A stretch of DNA of 64,000 nt, from contig NZ_JAFBBY010000001.1 of NCBI RefSeq assembly GCF_016907515.1, positions 3,906,001 through 3,970,000 of the forward strand, given 5' to 3'. Shown in pieces: positions 26,391-34,393 of the stretch; position 1 is the stretch's first letter; the number at the start of each line of letters is the position of its first letter. The translations under genes and the position numbers were made by a program. The notes under the pieces were generated by a model. It was not told where the DNA came from, did no database searches, and was given only the letters and a program-made list of their open reading frames with translations. The DNA is from Nocardioides nitrophenolicus. GTDB lineage: Bacteria; Actinomycetota; Actinomycetes; Propionibacteriales; Nocardioidaceae.

Positions 26391-27035
26391 ATGAGCACCG
26401 AGAAGATCCAGGCCGAGGTCCGCACCGAGTTCGGCAAGGGCGCCGCCCGCCGCATCCGCCGCGAGCACAAGATCCCCGCCGTCGTCTACGGCCACGGCAA
26501 CGAGCCGGTCCACCTGACCCTGCCGGGCCACGACACCATGATGGCGATCAAGCACGGTGGCGCCAACGCCGTCCTCGAGCTCGAGTTCGACGGCCAGTCG
26601 CAGCTCGCCCTCACCAAGCAGGTCCAGGTCGACCCGGTGCGCCGCGTCCTCGAGCACGTCGACTTCGTCGCGGTCAAGCGTGGCGAGAAGGTCACCGTCG
26701 ACGTCCCCGTGCACGTCGTGGGCGACGCCGCCCCCGAGACCCTGGTCGTCACCGAGAACGCCACCATCCAGGTCGAGGCCGAGGCCACCCACATCCCCGA
26801 GCAGTTCGAGGTCAGCATCGAGGGCGCCGAGGCCGGCACCCAGATCCTCGCCGGCCAGGTCGAGCTGCCCAGCGGCGTCACCCTGCTGACCGAGGCCGAC
26901 ACCCTGGTCGTCAACGTGACCGCCGCGCAGACCGCCGAGCAGGCCGAGGCCGAGCTGGAGGAGGCCGAGGCCGAGGCCGGCATCGAGAAGGACGAGCCCG
27001 AGGCCGAGGCCGCTGAGGGTGGCGACTCCGAGTGA
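26391..27035 (+). CDS. rplY: 50S ribosomal protein L25/general stress protein Ctc
   Basis: 214 residues. N-terminal 5S-rRNA-binding L25 domain ([26 protein letters not shown]) and the CTC-type beta domain (about 95-185), ending in an acidic tail ([20 protein letters not shown]). A Ctc-like L25 of this length is typical of Actinobacteria. AGGAG precedes the ATG. pth follows, a conserved pairing. Confidence 0.95.
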   Translation: MSTEKIQAEVRTEFGKGAARRIRREHKIPAVVYGHGNEPVHLTLPGHDTMMAIKHGGANAVLELEFDGQSQLALTKQVQVDPVRRVLEHVDFVAVKRGEKVTVDVPVHVVGDAAPETLVVTENATIQVEAEATHIPEQFEVSIEGAEAGTQILAGQVELPSGVTLLTEADTLVVNVTAAQTAEQAEAELEEAEAEAGIEKDEPEAEAAEGGDSE

Positions 27036-27069
27036 TCGGCCGGCTCAGGTGGTACCTGGGCCGACTCAT

Positions 27070-27099
27070 CTCCCCGGCGCGGACCCCCGCGCCGGGGAG
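27070..27099 (+). terminator. strong stem-loop between rplY and pth
   Basis: CTCCCCGGCGCG (27070-27081) and its perfect complement (27088-27099) with 6-nt loop. Position after rplY and before the GTG of pth suggests a partial terminator without T-tract. It also argues against a pth start at the upstream GTG 27032. Confidence 0.6.
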
Positions 27100-27130
27100 C
27101 CCCGCCGCACCTGACGCCGAGGAGACCTCC

Positions 27131-27733
27131 GTGAGCGACGCGACCAGCGCCGACGTCTGGCTCGTCGTCGGGCTCGGCAACCCCGGCCCGTCGTACGCCG
27201 GGCACCGCCACAACATCGGCTACCTGGTCGTCGACGAGCTGGCCCGCCGGATGGGCAGCGGCTTCCGCGCCCACAAGACCGGCCGCGCCGACGTCGTCGA
27301 GGGCCGGCTCGGTGCCCCGGGCACCCCGGCCTCGCGCGTGGTACTGGCCAAGTCCCGCTCGTACATGAACGAGTCGGGCGGACCGGTCAAGGCGCTCGCG
27401 ACCTTCTACAAGGTCCCCGCCGACCGGGTGATCGCGATCCACGACGAGCTCGACATCGACTTCGGCACGCTGCGCATCAAGAAGGGCGGCGGCGACAACG
27501 GCCACAACGGCCTCAAGTCGATGCGCTCCTCGCTCGGCACCGGCGACTTCTACCGGGTCCGGGCCGGCATCGGCCGCCCCCCGGGCCGCCAGGACGTCGC
27601 CGACTTCGTGCTGTCCAACTACGGCACCACCGAGCGCAAGGAGCTGCCGTTCCAGATCGACTCGGCCGCCGACGCCGTCGAGTCGCTCATCGCCGACGGC
27701 CTCGAGAAGACCCAGTCCCGCTTCAACAGCTGA
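27131..27733 (+). CDS. pth: peptidyl-tRNA hydrolase
   Basis: 200 residues. Recycles peptidyl-tRNA. Has [18 protein letters not shown] with Asn17 and the catalytic His27, [11 protein letters not shown], the [10 protein letters not shown] segment with catalytic Asp, and [15 protein letters not shown] at 27131 follows GAGGAG and gives the usual N-terminus; the alternative GTG 27032 overlapping rplY would add 33 residues containing a hairpin. Confidence 0.95.
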   Translation: MSDATSADVWLVVGLGNPGPSYAGHRHNIGYLVVDELARRMGSGFRAHKTGRADVVEGRLGAPGTPASRVVLAKSRSYMNESGGPVKALATFYKVPADRVIAIHDELDIDFGTLRIKKGGGDNGHNGLKSMRSSLGTGDFYRVRAGIGRPPGRQDVADFVLSNYGTTERKELPFQIDSAADAVESLIADGLEKTQSRFNS

Positions 27734-28300
27734 GCTGGATGGCGCGAGCGCGTCGCTCGTTCCTCGCGCCGCGCTGCCGCGCACGCGGTTGAGTCGCGTA
27801 GGTCCCGCCTCGGGATGGCGGCAAGCCGGTCGGCACGCGGAAACCCGCCCCCCTCCGCTCCGGTCGCTCGTTCCTCGCTCCCTGCGCTGCGGAGTTCGTG
27901 GTTCCCGCGTCGACCGACTCCTGGGCTGGATGGCGCGAGCGCGTCGCTCGTGCCTCGCGCCGCGCTGCCGCGCACGCGGTCGAGTCGCGTAGGTCCCGCC
28001 TCGGGATGGCGGCAAGCCGGTCGGCACGCGGAAACCCGCCCCCCTCCGCTCCGGTCGCTCGTTCCTCGCTCCCTGCGCTGCGGTGTTCGTGGTTCCCGCG
28101 TCGACCGACTCCTGGGCTGGATGGCGCGAGCGCGTCGCTCGTGCCTCGCGCCGCGCTGCCGCGCACGCGGTCGAGTCGCGTAGGTCCCGCCTCGGGATGG
28201 CGGCAAGCCGGTCGGCACGCGGAAACCCGCCCCCCTCCGCTCCGGTCGCTCGTTCCTCGCTCCCTGCGCTGCGGCGTTCGTGGTTCCCGCGTCGACCGAC
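27734..28300 (+). repeat. three tandem copies of a 191-bp repeat
   Basis: Copies start at 27734, 27925 and 28116, period exactly 191 bp; the third lacks the last few bases. Copies are almost identical, differing at isolated sites, for example A/T/C at 27893, 28084 and 28275. Each unit has an 8-bp hairpin GGCGCGAG/CTCGCGCC and CGCTCGTTCCTCGC text resembling the REP-like gap at 23463. All six frames are poor in recognisable protein; no gene is called here. It fills the 620 bp between pth and the CysQ-like gene. Confidence 0.9.
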
Positions 28301-28352
28301 CCGCGGCCGGAGGCGCGTGCCGCGCCTCGTGGCCGCCTACTACGCTGGCGGC

Positions 28353-29144
28353 GTGACTTTCGAGCCCGGTACCCCCGCTTCCGAGGTCGTCGCCGACGAC
28401 CACCTCCTCGCCGCCTGGCTGGCCGAGGAGGCCGGCCGCCGCCTGCTGGAGGTGCGTGCCGAGGGCCTGGTCGGCAAGGAGCTCAAGGACGCCGGCGACC
28501 GGGCGGCCCACGTGCTGCTCATGGACCTGCTGGCGACCTACCGCCCCGACGACGCCGTCCTCTCCGAGGAGGCGCTGGAGAGCGCGGCCGACAAGGACGC
28601 CCGGCTCACCGCCGCGAAGGTGTGGATCGTCGACCCGCTCGACGGCACGCGGGAGTTCTCCGAGCCGCCGCGCGACGACTGGGCCGTCCACGTCGCGCTG
28701 TGGCAGGACGGCGAGCTGGTCGCCGGTGCGGTCGCGCAGCCCGCGCTCGGGGAGACCTTCAACACCGGTACGCCGCCGGTCGTCCCTGCCCGCACCTCCC
28801 AGCGGCCGCGGATCGCGGTCTCCCGCACCCGCCCGCCGGCGTTCGTCGAGGCGCTCGCGAAGGAGCTCGACGCCGAGCTGGTGCCGATGGGCTCGGCCGG
28901 CGTGAAGATGATGTCGGTGGTGCGCGACGTCGCCGACGCCTACGTCCACGCGGGCGGCCAGTACGAGTGGGACTCCGCCGCGCCGGTCGCGGTCGCCCGG
29001 GCCGCGGGCCTGTTCACCTCGCGGGTCGACGGCAGCGAGCTGGTCTACAACCAGTCCGACGTCTACCTGCCCGACGTGATCGTGTGCCGCCCCGAGCTGT
29101 CCGAGAAGATCCTGGCCTTCATCTCCGCGAACGGCACCGACTGA
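28353..29144 (+). CDS. 3'(2'),5'-bisphosphate nucleotidase / inositol monophosphatase family
   Basis: 263 residues. Mg-dependent phosphatase fold with WIVDPLDGTREFSEP (metal site) and the second site EWDSAAPVAVARAAG, plus early SEEALES. CysQ-type enzymes hydrolyse PAP from sulfate assimilation; inositol or histidinol phosphatases share the fold, so the substrate is uncertain. GTG at 28353 lies 6 nt after TACGCT (28341-28346), so probably leaderless, with the promoter at the end of the 191-bp repeats. Confidence 0.85.
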   Translation: MTFEPGTPASEVVADDHLLAAWLAEEAGRRLLEVRAEGLVGKELKDAGDRAAHVLLMDLLATYRPDDAVLSEEALESAADKDARLTAAKVWIVDPLDGTREFSEPPRDDWAVHVALWQDGELVAGAVAQPALGETFNTGTPPVVPARTSQRPRIAVSRTRPPAFVEALAKELDAELVPMGSAGVKMMSVVRDVADAYVHAGGQYEWDSAAPVAVARAAGLFTSRVDGSELVYNQSDVYLPDVIVCRPELSEKILAFISANGTD

Positions 29145-29146
29145 CG

Positions 29147-29887
29147 GTGACCGGCGACACCGACGAGCGCGTACGACGCGGACCGAGCATCGACTGGCCC
29201 GCCACCTTCGCGGGCGCCGGGGCCGCCGTCACGGTGGCCGTCCTGCTGTCGACCCTGGGTGCCGCCGGAACGCTGATCGGTGCCGCGCTCGGCAGCGTCA
29301 TCGCCACGGTCAGCACCGCGCTCTACAAGCAGGGGATCGAGTCCAGCCGGCGCCGGGTAGCTGAGGTGCAGGCGGCGGCGCTGGAGCGGGAGGCGGCGCG
29401 CGCCCACCGCCATGTCGAGGCGACCGAGGTGCTCGACCAGGTCGAGGGCGACGAGCCCGTGCCGGCGCCCGCCGGCAGCCGCTGGGCGGCGCTGCCGTGG
29501 AAGCGGATCGCCCTGCTCGCCGCCGTGATCTTCGTGATCGCGGTGGTCGTGATCAGCGCGGTCGAGCTGATCGCCGGCCGCAGCGTGTCGACCCTGACCG
29601 GCGGCACCGACGGCAAGGACCGGACCTCCATCGGCGGCGTGTTCGGCGACCGCGGCGACAGCGGGGACCGGCCGCGGAAGCAGGAGCTCCCGGCCGAGGA
29701 GACGCCGACGCCGACGCCGACCCCCTCGCCCACCGAGCCCACCACCGGCGTACCCACGCCGAGCACGGACCCGGCCACGCCGAGCACGCCGGCGACCCCG
29801 ACCGAGTCGGCGACGCCCAGCGACACCGTCGCCCCGACCCCGACCCCCTCGCTGCCGACCACTCCGTCCCCCGCGATCACCCCCTGA
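29147..29887 (+). CDS. membrane protein with Pro/Thr-rich tail, unknown function
   Basis: 246 residues. Two membrane helices near residues 19-45 and 121-145, a coiled-coil-like charged segment between them (ESSRRRVAEVQAAALEREAARAHRH), and a C-terminal tail of about 65 residues dominated by PTP, TPS and TPT, probably outside the cell. GTG two bases after the CysQ-like stop suggests co-transcription. No family recognised. Confidence 0.7.
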   Translation: MTGDTDERVRRGPSIDWPATFAGAGAAVTVAVLLSTLGAAGTLIGAALGSVIATVSTALYKQGIESSRRRVAEVQAAALEREAARAHRHVEATEVLDQVEGDEPVPAPAGSRWAALPWKRIALLAAVIFVIAVVVISAVELIAGRSVSTLTGGTDGKDRTSIGGVFGDRGDSGDRPRKQELPAEETPTPTPTPSPTEPTTGVPTPSTDPATPSTPATPTESATPSDTVAPTPTPSLPTTPSPAITP

Positions 29888-29926
29888 GCCACCCCCTGAG
29901 CCACTCCCTGAGCCCACTCCCTGCGC
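29878..29926 (+). repeat. about four 12-13-bp tandem repeats carrying serial stop codons
   Basis: ACCCCCTGAGCC-type units repeat from the end of the membrane protein gene. The first TGA is its stop codon (29885-29887), and the following TGA copies lie 12 nt apart, in the same frame for the first copies. Small slippage-type repeat. Confidence 0.6.
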
Positions 29927-29970
29927 CGAAACGGGTTGCCCACGCCCCCGGGTCGGGCAAGGGTGGGCAG

Positions 29971-30366
29971 GTGACGTCCTTCATCTCGCACACCACCATC
30001 GACTGCGCCAACGCCTTCGAGCTCTCGGAGTGGTGGAAGCCGGTCATCGGCTACACCGACCTGCCCGGCGATCCCAACGAGCCGGGACACGAGGAGTGCA
30101 TGATCATCGACCCCGAGAGCGGCCACCAGGTGCTGTTCATCGAGGTCCCCGAGCGCAAGACCGGCAAGAACCGGATGCACTTCGACCTGCGCCCGCGCTC
30201 CGGCACCCGGGACGAGGAGATCGACCGGCTGCTCCGGTACGGCGCGGTCCAGGTCGCCGACCACCGCGGGATCCGCGGCCCGGGCAGCGGCTGGGTCACC
30301 CTCGCCGACCCGGAGGGCAACGAGTTCTGCGTCGTCCGCTCCCTCGCCGAGCTGGAAGGCTCCTAG
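29971..30366 (+). CDS. VOC-family (glyoxalase/bleomycin resistance fold) protein
   Basis: 131 residues. Beta-alpha-beta-beta-beta modules: SFISHTTIDCANAFELSEWWKPVIGYT, HQVLFIEVPERKTGKNRMHFDLRP and WVTLADPEGNEFCVV. The HFDL His and terminal Glu are positioned as in metal-binding VOC proteins. Substrate unknown. GTG at 29971 is the best match to family length. Its stop lies within the palindrome shared with alkB. Confidence 0.85.
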   Translation: MTSFISHTTIDCANAFELSEWWKPVIGYTDLPGDPNEPGHEECMIIDPESGHQVLFIEVPERKTGKNRMHFDLRPRSGTRDEEIDRLLRYGAVQVADHRGIRGPGSGWVTLADPEGNEFCVVRSLAELEGS

Positions 30367-30386
30367 GTGTACCCGGGTACACCTAG
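30363..30386. terminator. 24-bp palindrome with both stop codons of convergent genes
   Basis: CTAGGTGTACCC followed immediately by its complement GGGTACACCTAG. The VOC stop TAG (30364-30366) and the AlkB-like stop (complement CTA, 30383-30385) are at mirror positions. Acts probably as a terminator for both strands. Confidence 0.7.
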
Positions 30387-31000
30387 AACACGTTCAGTGG
30401 CCGGAACTGCACCGAGATCCGCGGTCCGGCCGAGGCGACCTTGGGCACGGCGTGCTCCCAGGTGCGCTGGCAGGAGCCGCCCATGACCACCAGGTCGCCG
30501 TGGCCCATCTCGACGGCGAACGCCTCGTCGCGCCGCTCCGGGTCGCGCGGGCGCAGGTGCAGCCGGCGCGGATCGCCGACCGAGACGATCGCGACCATGG
30601 TGTCGTCGGTGGAGCCGCGGCCGATGGTGTCGCCGTGCCAGGCCACGCTGTCGCGGCCGTCGCGGTAGTAGCAGCAGCCGGCGGTGCGGAACGGCTCGCC
30701 GAGCTCGTCGGCGTACCGCTGGCTCAGCCGCTCGCGGGCGTCGCTCAGCGCCGGGTGGGGGAGCGGGTCGCCGATCATGTAGGTGAACACCAGGCGGGGT
30801 ACGTCGACGACCCGGTCGTACATGGCCCGCCGCTCGGCGCGCCACGGCACCTCGCGGACCAGGGTCGCGAAGACGTCGTCGGCGTCGGGCAGCCAGTCGC
30901 GGGCCACGTCGACCCAGGCGCCGGCGCTCAGCACCCGGCGCTCGGTGGCGACCTCGCTCGCCGCGGCGTCGAACAGGCTGGTCTGGAAGTCGACCGTCAT
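30383..31000 (-). CDS. AlkB-like 2OG-Fe(II) dioxygenase
   Basis: 205 residues. Fe ligands WHGD (His122, Asp124) and His183 in TWEHAVPK, and the 2-oxoglutarate Arg pair RISVQFR (Arg194, Arg200). MGHGDLVVMGGSCQRTW and the nucleotide-flip region match AlkB repair enzymes that demethylate alkylated nucleic acid bases. TATCGT ends 6 nt before the ATG on the minus strand. DNA versus RNA substrate is not decided. Confidence 0.9.
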   Translation of the reverse strand: MTVDFQTSLFDAAASEVATERRVLSAGAWVDVARDWLPDADDVFATLVREVPWRAERRAMYDRVVDVPRLVFTYMIGDPLPHPALSDARERLSQRYADELGEPFRTAGCCYYRDGRDSVAWHGDTIGRGSTDDTMVAIVSVGDPRRLHLRPRDPERRDEAFAVEMGHGDLVVMGGSCQRTWEHAVPKVASAGPRISVQFRPLNVF

Positions 31001-31058
31001 GCGCCCACGATAGCGCCTGGTCGAACAGGTGTTCGGATGCGCGCCGAGTGTGCCGCGC

Positions 31059-31445
31059 TCAGCCTGCTGTCGCGTGGCTGAGCGACCCCAGCGGGGCGAC
31101 CGCCACCCCCGACTCCTCGCACACCCAGGTCGGGTCCGGCCCGCCGAGGTCGGGCTCGATGTGCAGCGCGTGCACCGGCCCGCCGTCGCACTGGGGGCAC
31201 AGCGGCCACAGGCCCTCGCGGGCATGCCGGCCGAACCGGTCGGCGAGGCCGTCCTGGACGTCCTGGGCGACCAGCCCGGCGATGAACGGCGCTCCCTCGG
31301 GCCACTGGCCGAGCCACCATCGGCGCTCGGAGCAGGCGTCCTCGAGCAGGGTCACGGAGTCCGGCGTACCGAGGGCGCAGGCCTGCAGGTCGGCCAGCAC
31401 CTGTGCCCGGGCCTGGAAGATCACGCTGTCGTCCACACGCTCCAT
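31059..31445 (-). CDS. hypothetical protein with possible metal-binding CxxC
   Basis: 128 residues, acidic, no signal peptide. LWPLCPQCDGGPVHAL contains a CxxC and His that may bind metal with Cys in TWVCEESG. No family recognised. Lies between AlkB-like and HD genes on the same strand, and might share transcripts. Confidence 0.65.
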   Translation of the reverse strand: MERVDDSVIFQARAQVLADLQACALGTPDSVTLLEDACSERRWWLGQWPEGAPFIAGLVAQDVQDGLADRFGRHAREGLWPLCPQCDGGPVHALHIEPDLGGPDPTWVCEESGVAVAPLGSLSHATAG

Positions 31446-31459
31446 TGTGACGGGCGTCC

Positions 31460-32083
31460 CTAGAGCGACGCGGTCAGCTCCGCCAGCTCGCGGGCCACGT
31501 TGGCGCGCGCCGGGGCCTCCCAGCGCGCGCGTCCGGGCGCGGTGCGGAACAGCTCGGGCGCATCGGTCAGCCCGCGCAGCACGTCGGCGCGGCCCATCGC
31601 GAAGACATCGTCGGGCAGGTGGGCGTACTCGGTGCGGACCGCCGCGACGTACTCGTCGTAGCGCTCGCGGCCCGCCGCCAGGATGGACAGGTCGGCGTCG
31701 GACAGCGCGCAGCCGTTGGCGTCCTCGGGTGCCGGGCGGTGGTGCTCGGTGAGCCGCACCAGCCGGGCCACCTCGGCGACCGTCGCCGGGTCGGTGTGGG
31801 CCGGCAGCGCGTCCTCGGCCCAGGTCGCCGAGCGCTCCTCGGCGTCCCGCTCGCCGTCGTAGACGGCATCGTGGAACCAGGCGGCCAGCAGCACCGGAGT
31901 GCGATCGTACGCCGCCCCGGCGGCCGCGAGCTCGTCGAGCCGCTGCAGCACCTCGGCGAGGTGGCGGGTGCCGTGGTGGCCGCGGCTCGGGTCGGCGTAT
32001 GCCGCCAGCAGCTCCTCGCGCAGCGCGTCGGCCCCGGTCAGCGGCCAGGGCAGGTCGGTCAGGTCGGGATGGTCGTCCTCCAT
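31460..32083 (-). CDS. HD-domain metal-dependent phosphohydrolase-like protein
   Basis: 207 residues from ATG 32083. HD fold: RGHHGTRHLAEVL, then AAWFHDAVYDGERD with His71-Asp72, ATWAEDALP and later LSDADLSILAAG. Similar to predicted HD superfamily hydrolases acting on nucleotides; substrate unknown. A longer in-frame ATG at 32131 is possible but less likely. RtcB lies 58 bp upstream on the same strand. Confidence 0.8.
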   Translation of the reverse strand: MEDDHPDLTDLPWPLTGADALREELLAAYADPSRGHHGTRHLAEVLQRLDELAAAGAAYDRTPVLLAAWFHDAVYDGERDAEERSATWAEDALPAHTDPATVAEVARLVRLTEHHRPAPEDANGCALSDADLSILAAGRERYDEYVAAVRTEYAHLPDDVFAMGRADVLRGLTDAPELFRTAPGRARWEAPARANVARELAELTASL

Positions 32084-32141
32084 CCCGGTATTCAAACCGA
32101 CCACCCCGGCCGCTGTCACCGGCACCCCCACACCGAGCGGG

Positions 32142-33323
32142 TCAGTCGCCCTTCACGTTCACGATCTGGCGCAGCGTGTGCCGGATCTCGACGAGGTCGG
32201 CGGCGTCGGCCATCACCCGGTCGATGTCCTTGTACGCCGCCGGGATCTCGTCGACGAAGGCGTCGGTGTCGCGGTACTCGATGCCTGCCATCGCCTCCCG
32301 CAGCTGCTCCCGGGTGAAGGTCCGCCGGGCCTTCGACCGGGAGTACTCCCGTCCGGCGCCGTGCGGCGCGGAGTTGAGGGCGACCGGGTTGCCGAGCCCG
32401 CTGACGACGTACGACGCCGTCCCCATGGAGCCCGGGATCAGGCCCGGGCGGCCCCGCTCGGCGTTGATCGCACCCTTGCGGGAGAGCCAGACGTCCTTGC
32501 CGAAGTGCCGCTCCTGCTCGGTGTAGTTGTGGTGGCAGTTGATCTCCTCGACCCGCTCGACGTCGTCGGCCGAGCCGAGCCCGACCCACTCCGCGAACTG
32601 GCGGACCACCCGGTCCATCATCTCCTCGCGGTTGAGCAGGGCGTAGCGCTGCGCCCACCGCATCTCGCGGATGTAGGCCCAGAACTCGTCGGTGCCCTCG
32701 GCGAGGTAGGCGAGGTCCTTGTCGGGCAGGTCGATCCACCACTTCGCGCACAGCTCGCGGGCGATCGCGATGTGGTGCTGCGCGATCTTGTTGCCGACGC
32801 CGCGCGAGCCGGAGTGCAGGAACAGCCAGACCCGCCGCTCCTCGTCGACGGTGACCTCGATGAAGTGGTTGCCCGAGCCGAGCGTGCCGAGCTGCAGCTC
32901 CCAGCGGCTCGCGTAGCGCCCGGGCGCGAAGCCCGCCCGCTCCGCCGCTGTGGTGAGCTCCTCGATCCGGCGCTCGGTGTGCGCCCGGGAGATGCGCTGG
33001 TTGGCCGCGCCGGCCGACAGCGGGACCGCCCGCTCGATGGCCTCCCGCAGCGATCGCCGGTCGGCGGGCAGCTCGTCGGCGGTGTACGTCGTGCGCACCG
33101 CGATCATGCCGCAGCCGATGTCGACGCCGACCGCCGCCGGGATGATCGCGCCGAGGGTCGGGATGACCGAGCCCACCGTCGCGCCCAGGCCCAGGTGGGC
33201 GTCGGGCATCAGCGCGAGGTGCGGGTGGATGAACGGCATGCTCGCCGTCGTCACCGCCTGGTCGCGGGTGCCCTGCTCGAGGATCGAAGCCCAGTTCAGG
33301 AGCTTCGGCGTGATCTTCTCCAT
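32142..33323 (-). CDS. rtcB: RNA-splicing ligase RtcB
   Basis: 393 residues, the compact bacterial RtcB2 size. Ligates RNA 2',3'-cyclic phosphate or 3'-phosphate ends to 5'-OH with GTP and Mn. Mn ligands in MPDAHLG and GVDIGCGM (Cys71), GSGNHFIEV, HSGSRGVG, CHHNYTE, and the guanylylated His321 in PHGAGREYSR. No Archease gene is seen. Its neighbour upstream is a 2H-phosphoesterase fusion, a functional fit for RNA end healing. Confidence 0.96.
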   Translation of the reverse strand: MEKITPKLLNWASILEQGTRDQAVTTASMPFIHPHLALMPDAHLGLGATVGSVIPTLGAIIPAAVGVDIGCGMIAVRTTYTADELPADRRSLREAIERAVPLSAGAANQRISRAHTERRIEELTTAAERAGFAPGRYASRWELQLGTLGSGNHFIEVTVDEERRVWLFLHSGSRGVGNKIAQHHIAIARELCAKWWIDLPDKDLAYLAEGTDEFWAYIREMRWAQRYALLNREEMMDRVVRQFAEWVGLGSADDVERVEEINCHHNYTEQERHFGKDVWLSRKGAINAERGRPGLIPGSMGTASYVVSGLGNPVALNSAPHGAGREYSRSKARRTFTREQLREAMAGIEYRDTDAFVDEIPAAYKDIDRVMADAADLVEIRHTLRQIVNVKGD

Positions 33324-33363
33324 GATGGGGCGAGGCTAGGTCGGTGGAAATGCGTTGCACACG

Positions 33364-34374
33364 TCATTTCCGCAGAGGTAGCCGCATCCAGACGCTGTCG
33401 GGCCCGCCGAGCGCGTCGGCGGTGCGGTGGGTCTCGGTGAAGCCGTGGCGCTCGTAGAACGCGCGGGCCCGCTCGTTGCCGGCGAGGTGCGCGAGCCGGA
33501 TCTCGCTCGCCCCGACGCCGGGGCCGGACACGACCGCGTCGAGGAGCGCGGCGCCGGCGCCGGTGCCCTGCGCGGACGGCACGACGTACAGCTTCCAGAG
33601 GTCGACGACCTCGCCGTCGAGGGAGTACGTCGCCACGCCGACGACCTGGCCGTCTGACTCGGCCACGAGCACCCGCCCCGCGGCGATCGCGTCGGCTGTC
33701 CCCGCCGGCGACCACCACTCGGCGAGGCCGCGACGGACGTACTCCGCGCCGGCGATCGGCGTGTAGGTGGCGGGCCAGGTCAGGTGACCGACCGCGACGA
33801 CGGCGGCCACGTCGTCGGGCCGCGCCGGGCGCACCGTGGCGCGCCCCCGGCGGCCGAGAGGCAGCGCGTCCACGGCTGCCCAGGACGCCTCCTCGTCGCC
33901 GCCCTGCCACAGCTCGACCGCCGCGATCTCGGCGGTGACGGGCAGTGCGCCGCGGACCTCGACCTCGGCGGCGCGCAGGGCCGTGACGGGCGCGTCGTGC
34001 CCGACGGTGAGGTGGGGGACCACCTCGGCGTGGGCGCCGCCGTACGGCTGCTGGCCGGGGAAGGCGGTCGTGACGGCGCTCGTGAGCGCCACGAACCGGT
34101 CCGCGGGCCGGGGAGCCAGGAAGAGCACGTCCTCGCCGAACCACGCGGTCTCGGCGAAGCTCGCGGTGAAGGCGGGCACGGCCACGACGGCGTCGGCGAG
34201 CCGCCCGAGCACGTCCGGGGTCACCTGCTCGGGCGGCAGGAACGGGAAGAGCACCGTGACGTGGGCGGGCACGCCCCAGGCCGCGGCCCGGTCGAAGCGC
34301 GCGCGATGCGGCCCGACGACCCCGTCCGCCTCCGGGACGGTGACGATCAGGGCACTGCGGGTCGGGGCTCGCAT
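33364..34374 (-). CDS. 2H phosphoesterase (2'-5' RNA ligase-like) fused to GNAT acetyltransferase
   Basis: 336 residues. N-terminal 2H domain with two HxT motifs (His38/Thr40 in HVTVLFPF, His121/Thr123 in HLTVGH), about 170 residues. The C-terminal GNAT domain (about 178-336) has YVVPSAQGTGAGAALLDAVV for acetyl-CoA. 2H proteins act on cyclic or 2'-5'-linked RNA ends. The gene precedes rtcB on the same strand with 40 bp between, suggesting shared transcription. The role of the GNAT part is unknown. Confidence 0.88.
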   Translation of the reverse strand: MRAPTRSALIVTVPEADGVVGPHRARFDRAAAWGVPAHVTVLFPFLPPEQVTPDVLGRLADAVVAVPAFTASFAETAWFGEDVLFLAPRPADRFVALTSAVTTAFPGQQPYGGAHAEVVPHLTVGHDAPVTALRAAEVEVRGALPVTAEIAAVELWQGGDEEASWAAVDALPLGRRGRATVRPARPDDVAAVVAVGHLTWPATYTPIAGAEYVRRGLAEWWSPAGTADAIAAGRVLVAESDGQVVGVATYSLDGEVVDLWKLYVVPSAQGTGAGAALLDAVVSGPGVGASEIRLAHLAGNERARAFYERHGFTETHRTADALGGPDSVWMRLPLRK

Positions 34375-34393
34375 CGCGCGCCGCCCGACGACG

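Noticed and set aside
27032..27130. pth starting at GTG 27032 overlapping the rplY stop
   Set aside because: This would translate a perfect 12-bp hairpin and add 33 unconserved residues; GTG 27131 has a better ribosome binding site and family N-terminus.
27789..28356. Open frames running through the 191-bp repeats
   Set aside because: They repeat with the DNA unit, have biased Arg/Ser/Pro content and no conserved motif; 191 is not a multiple of 3, so frames change every copy.
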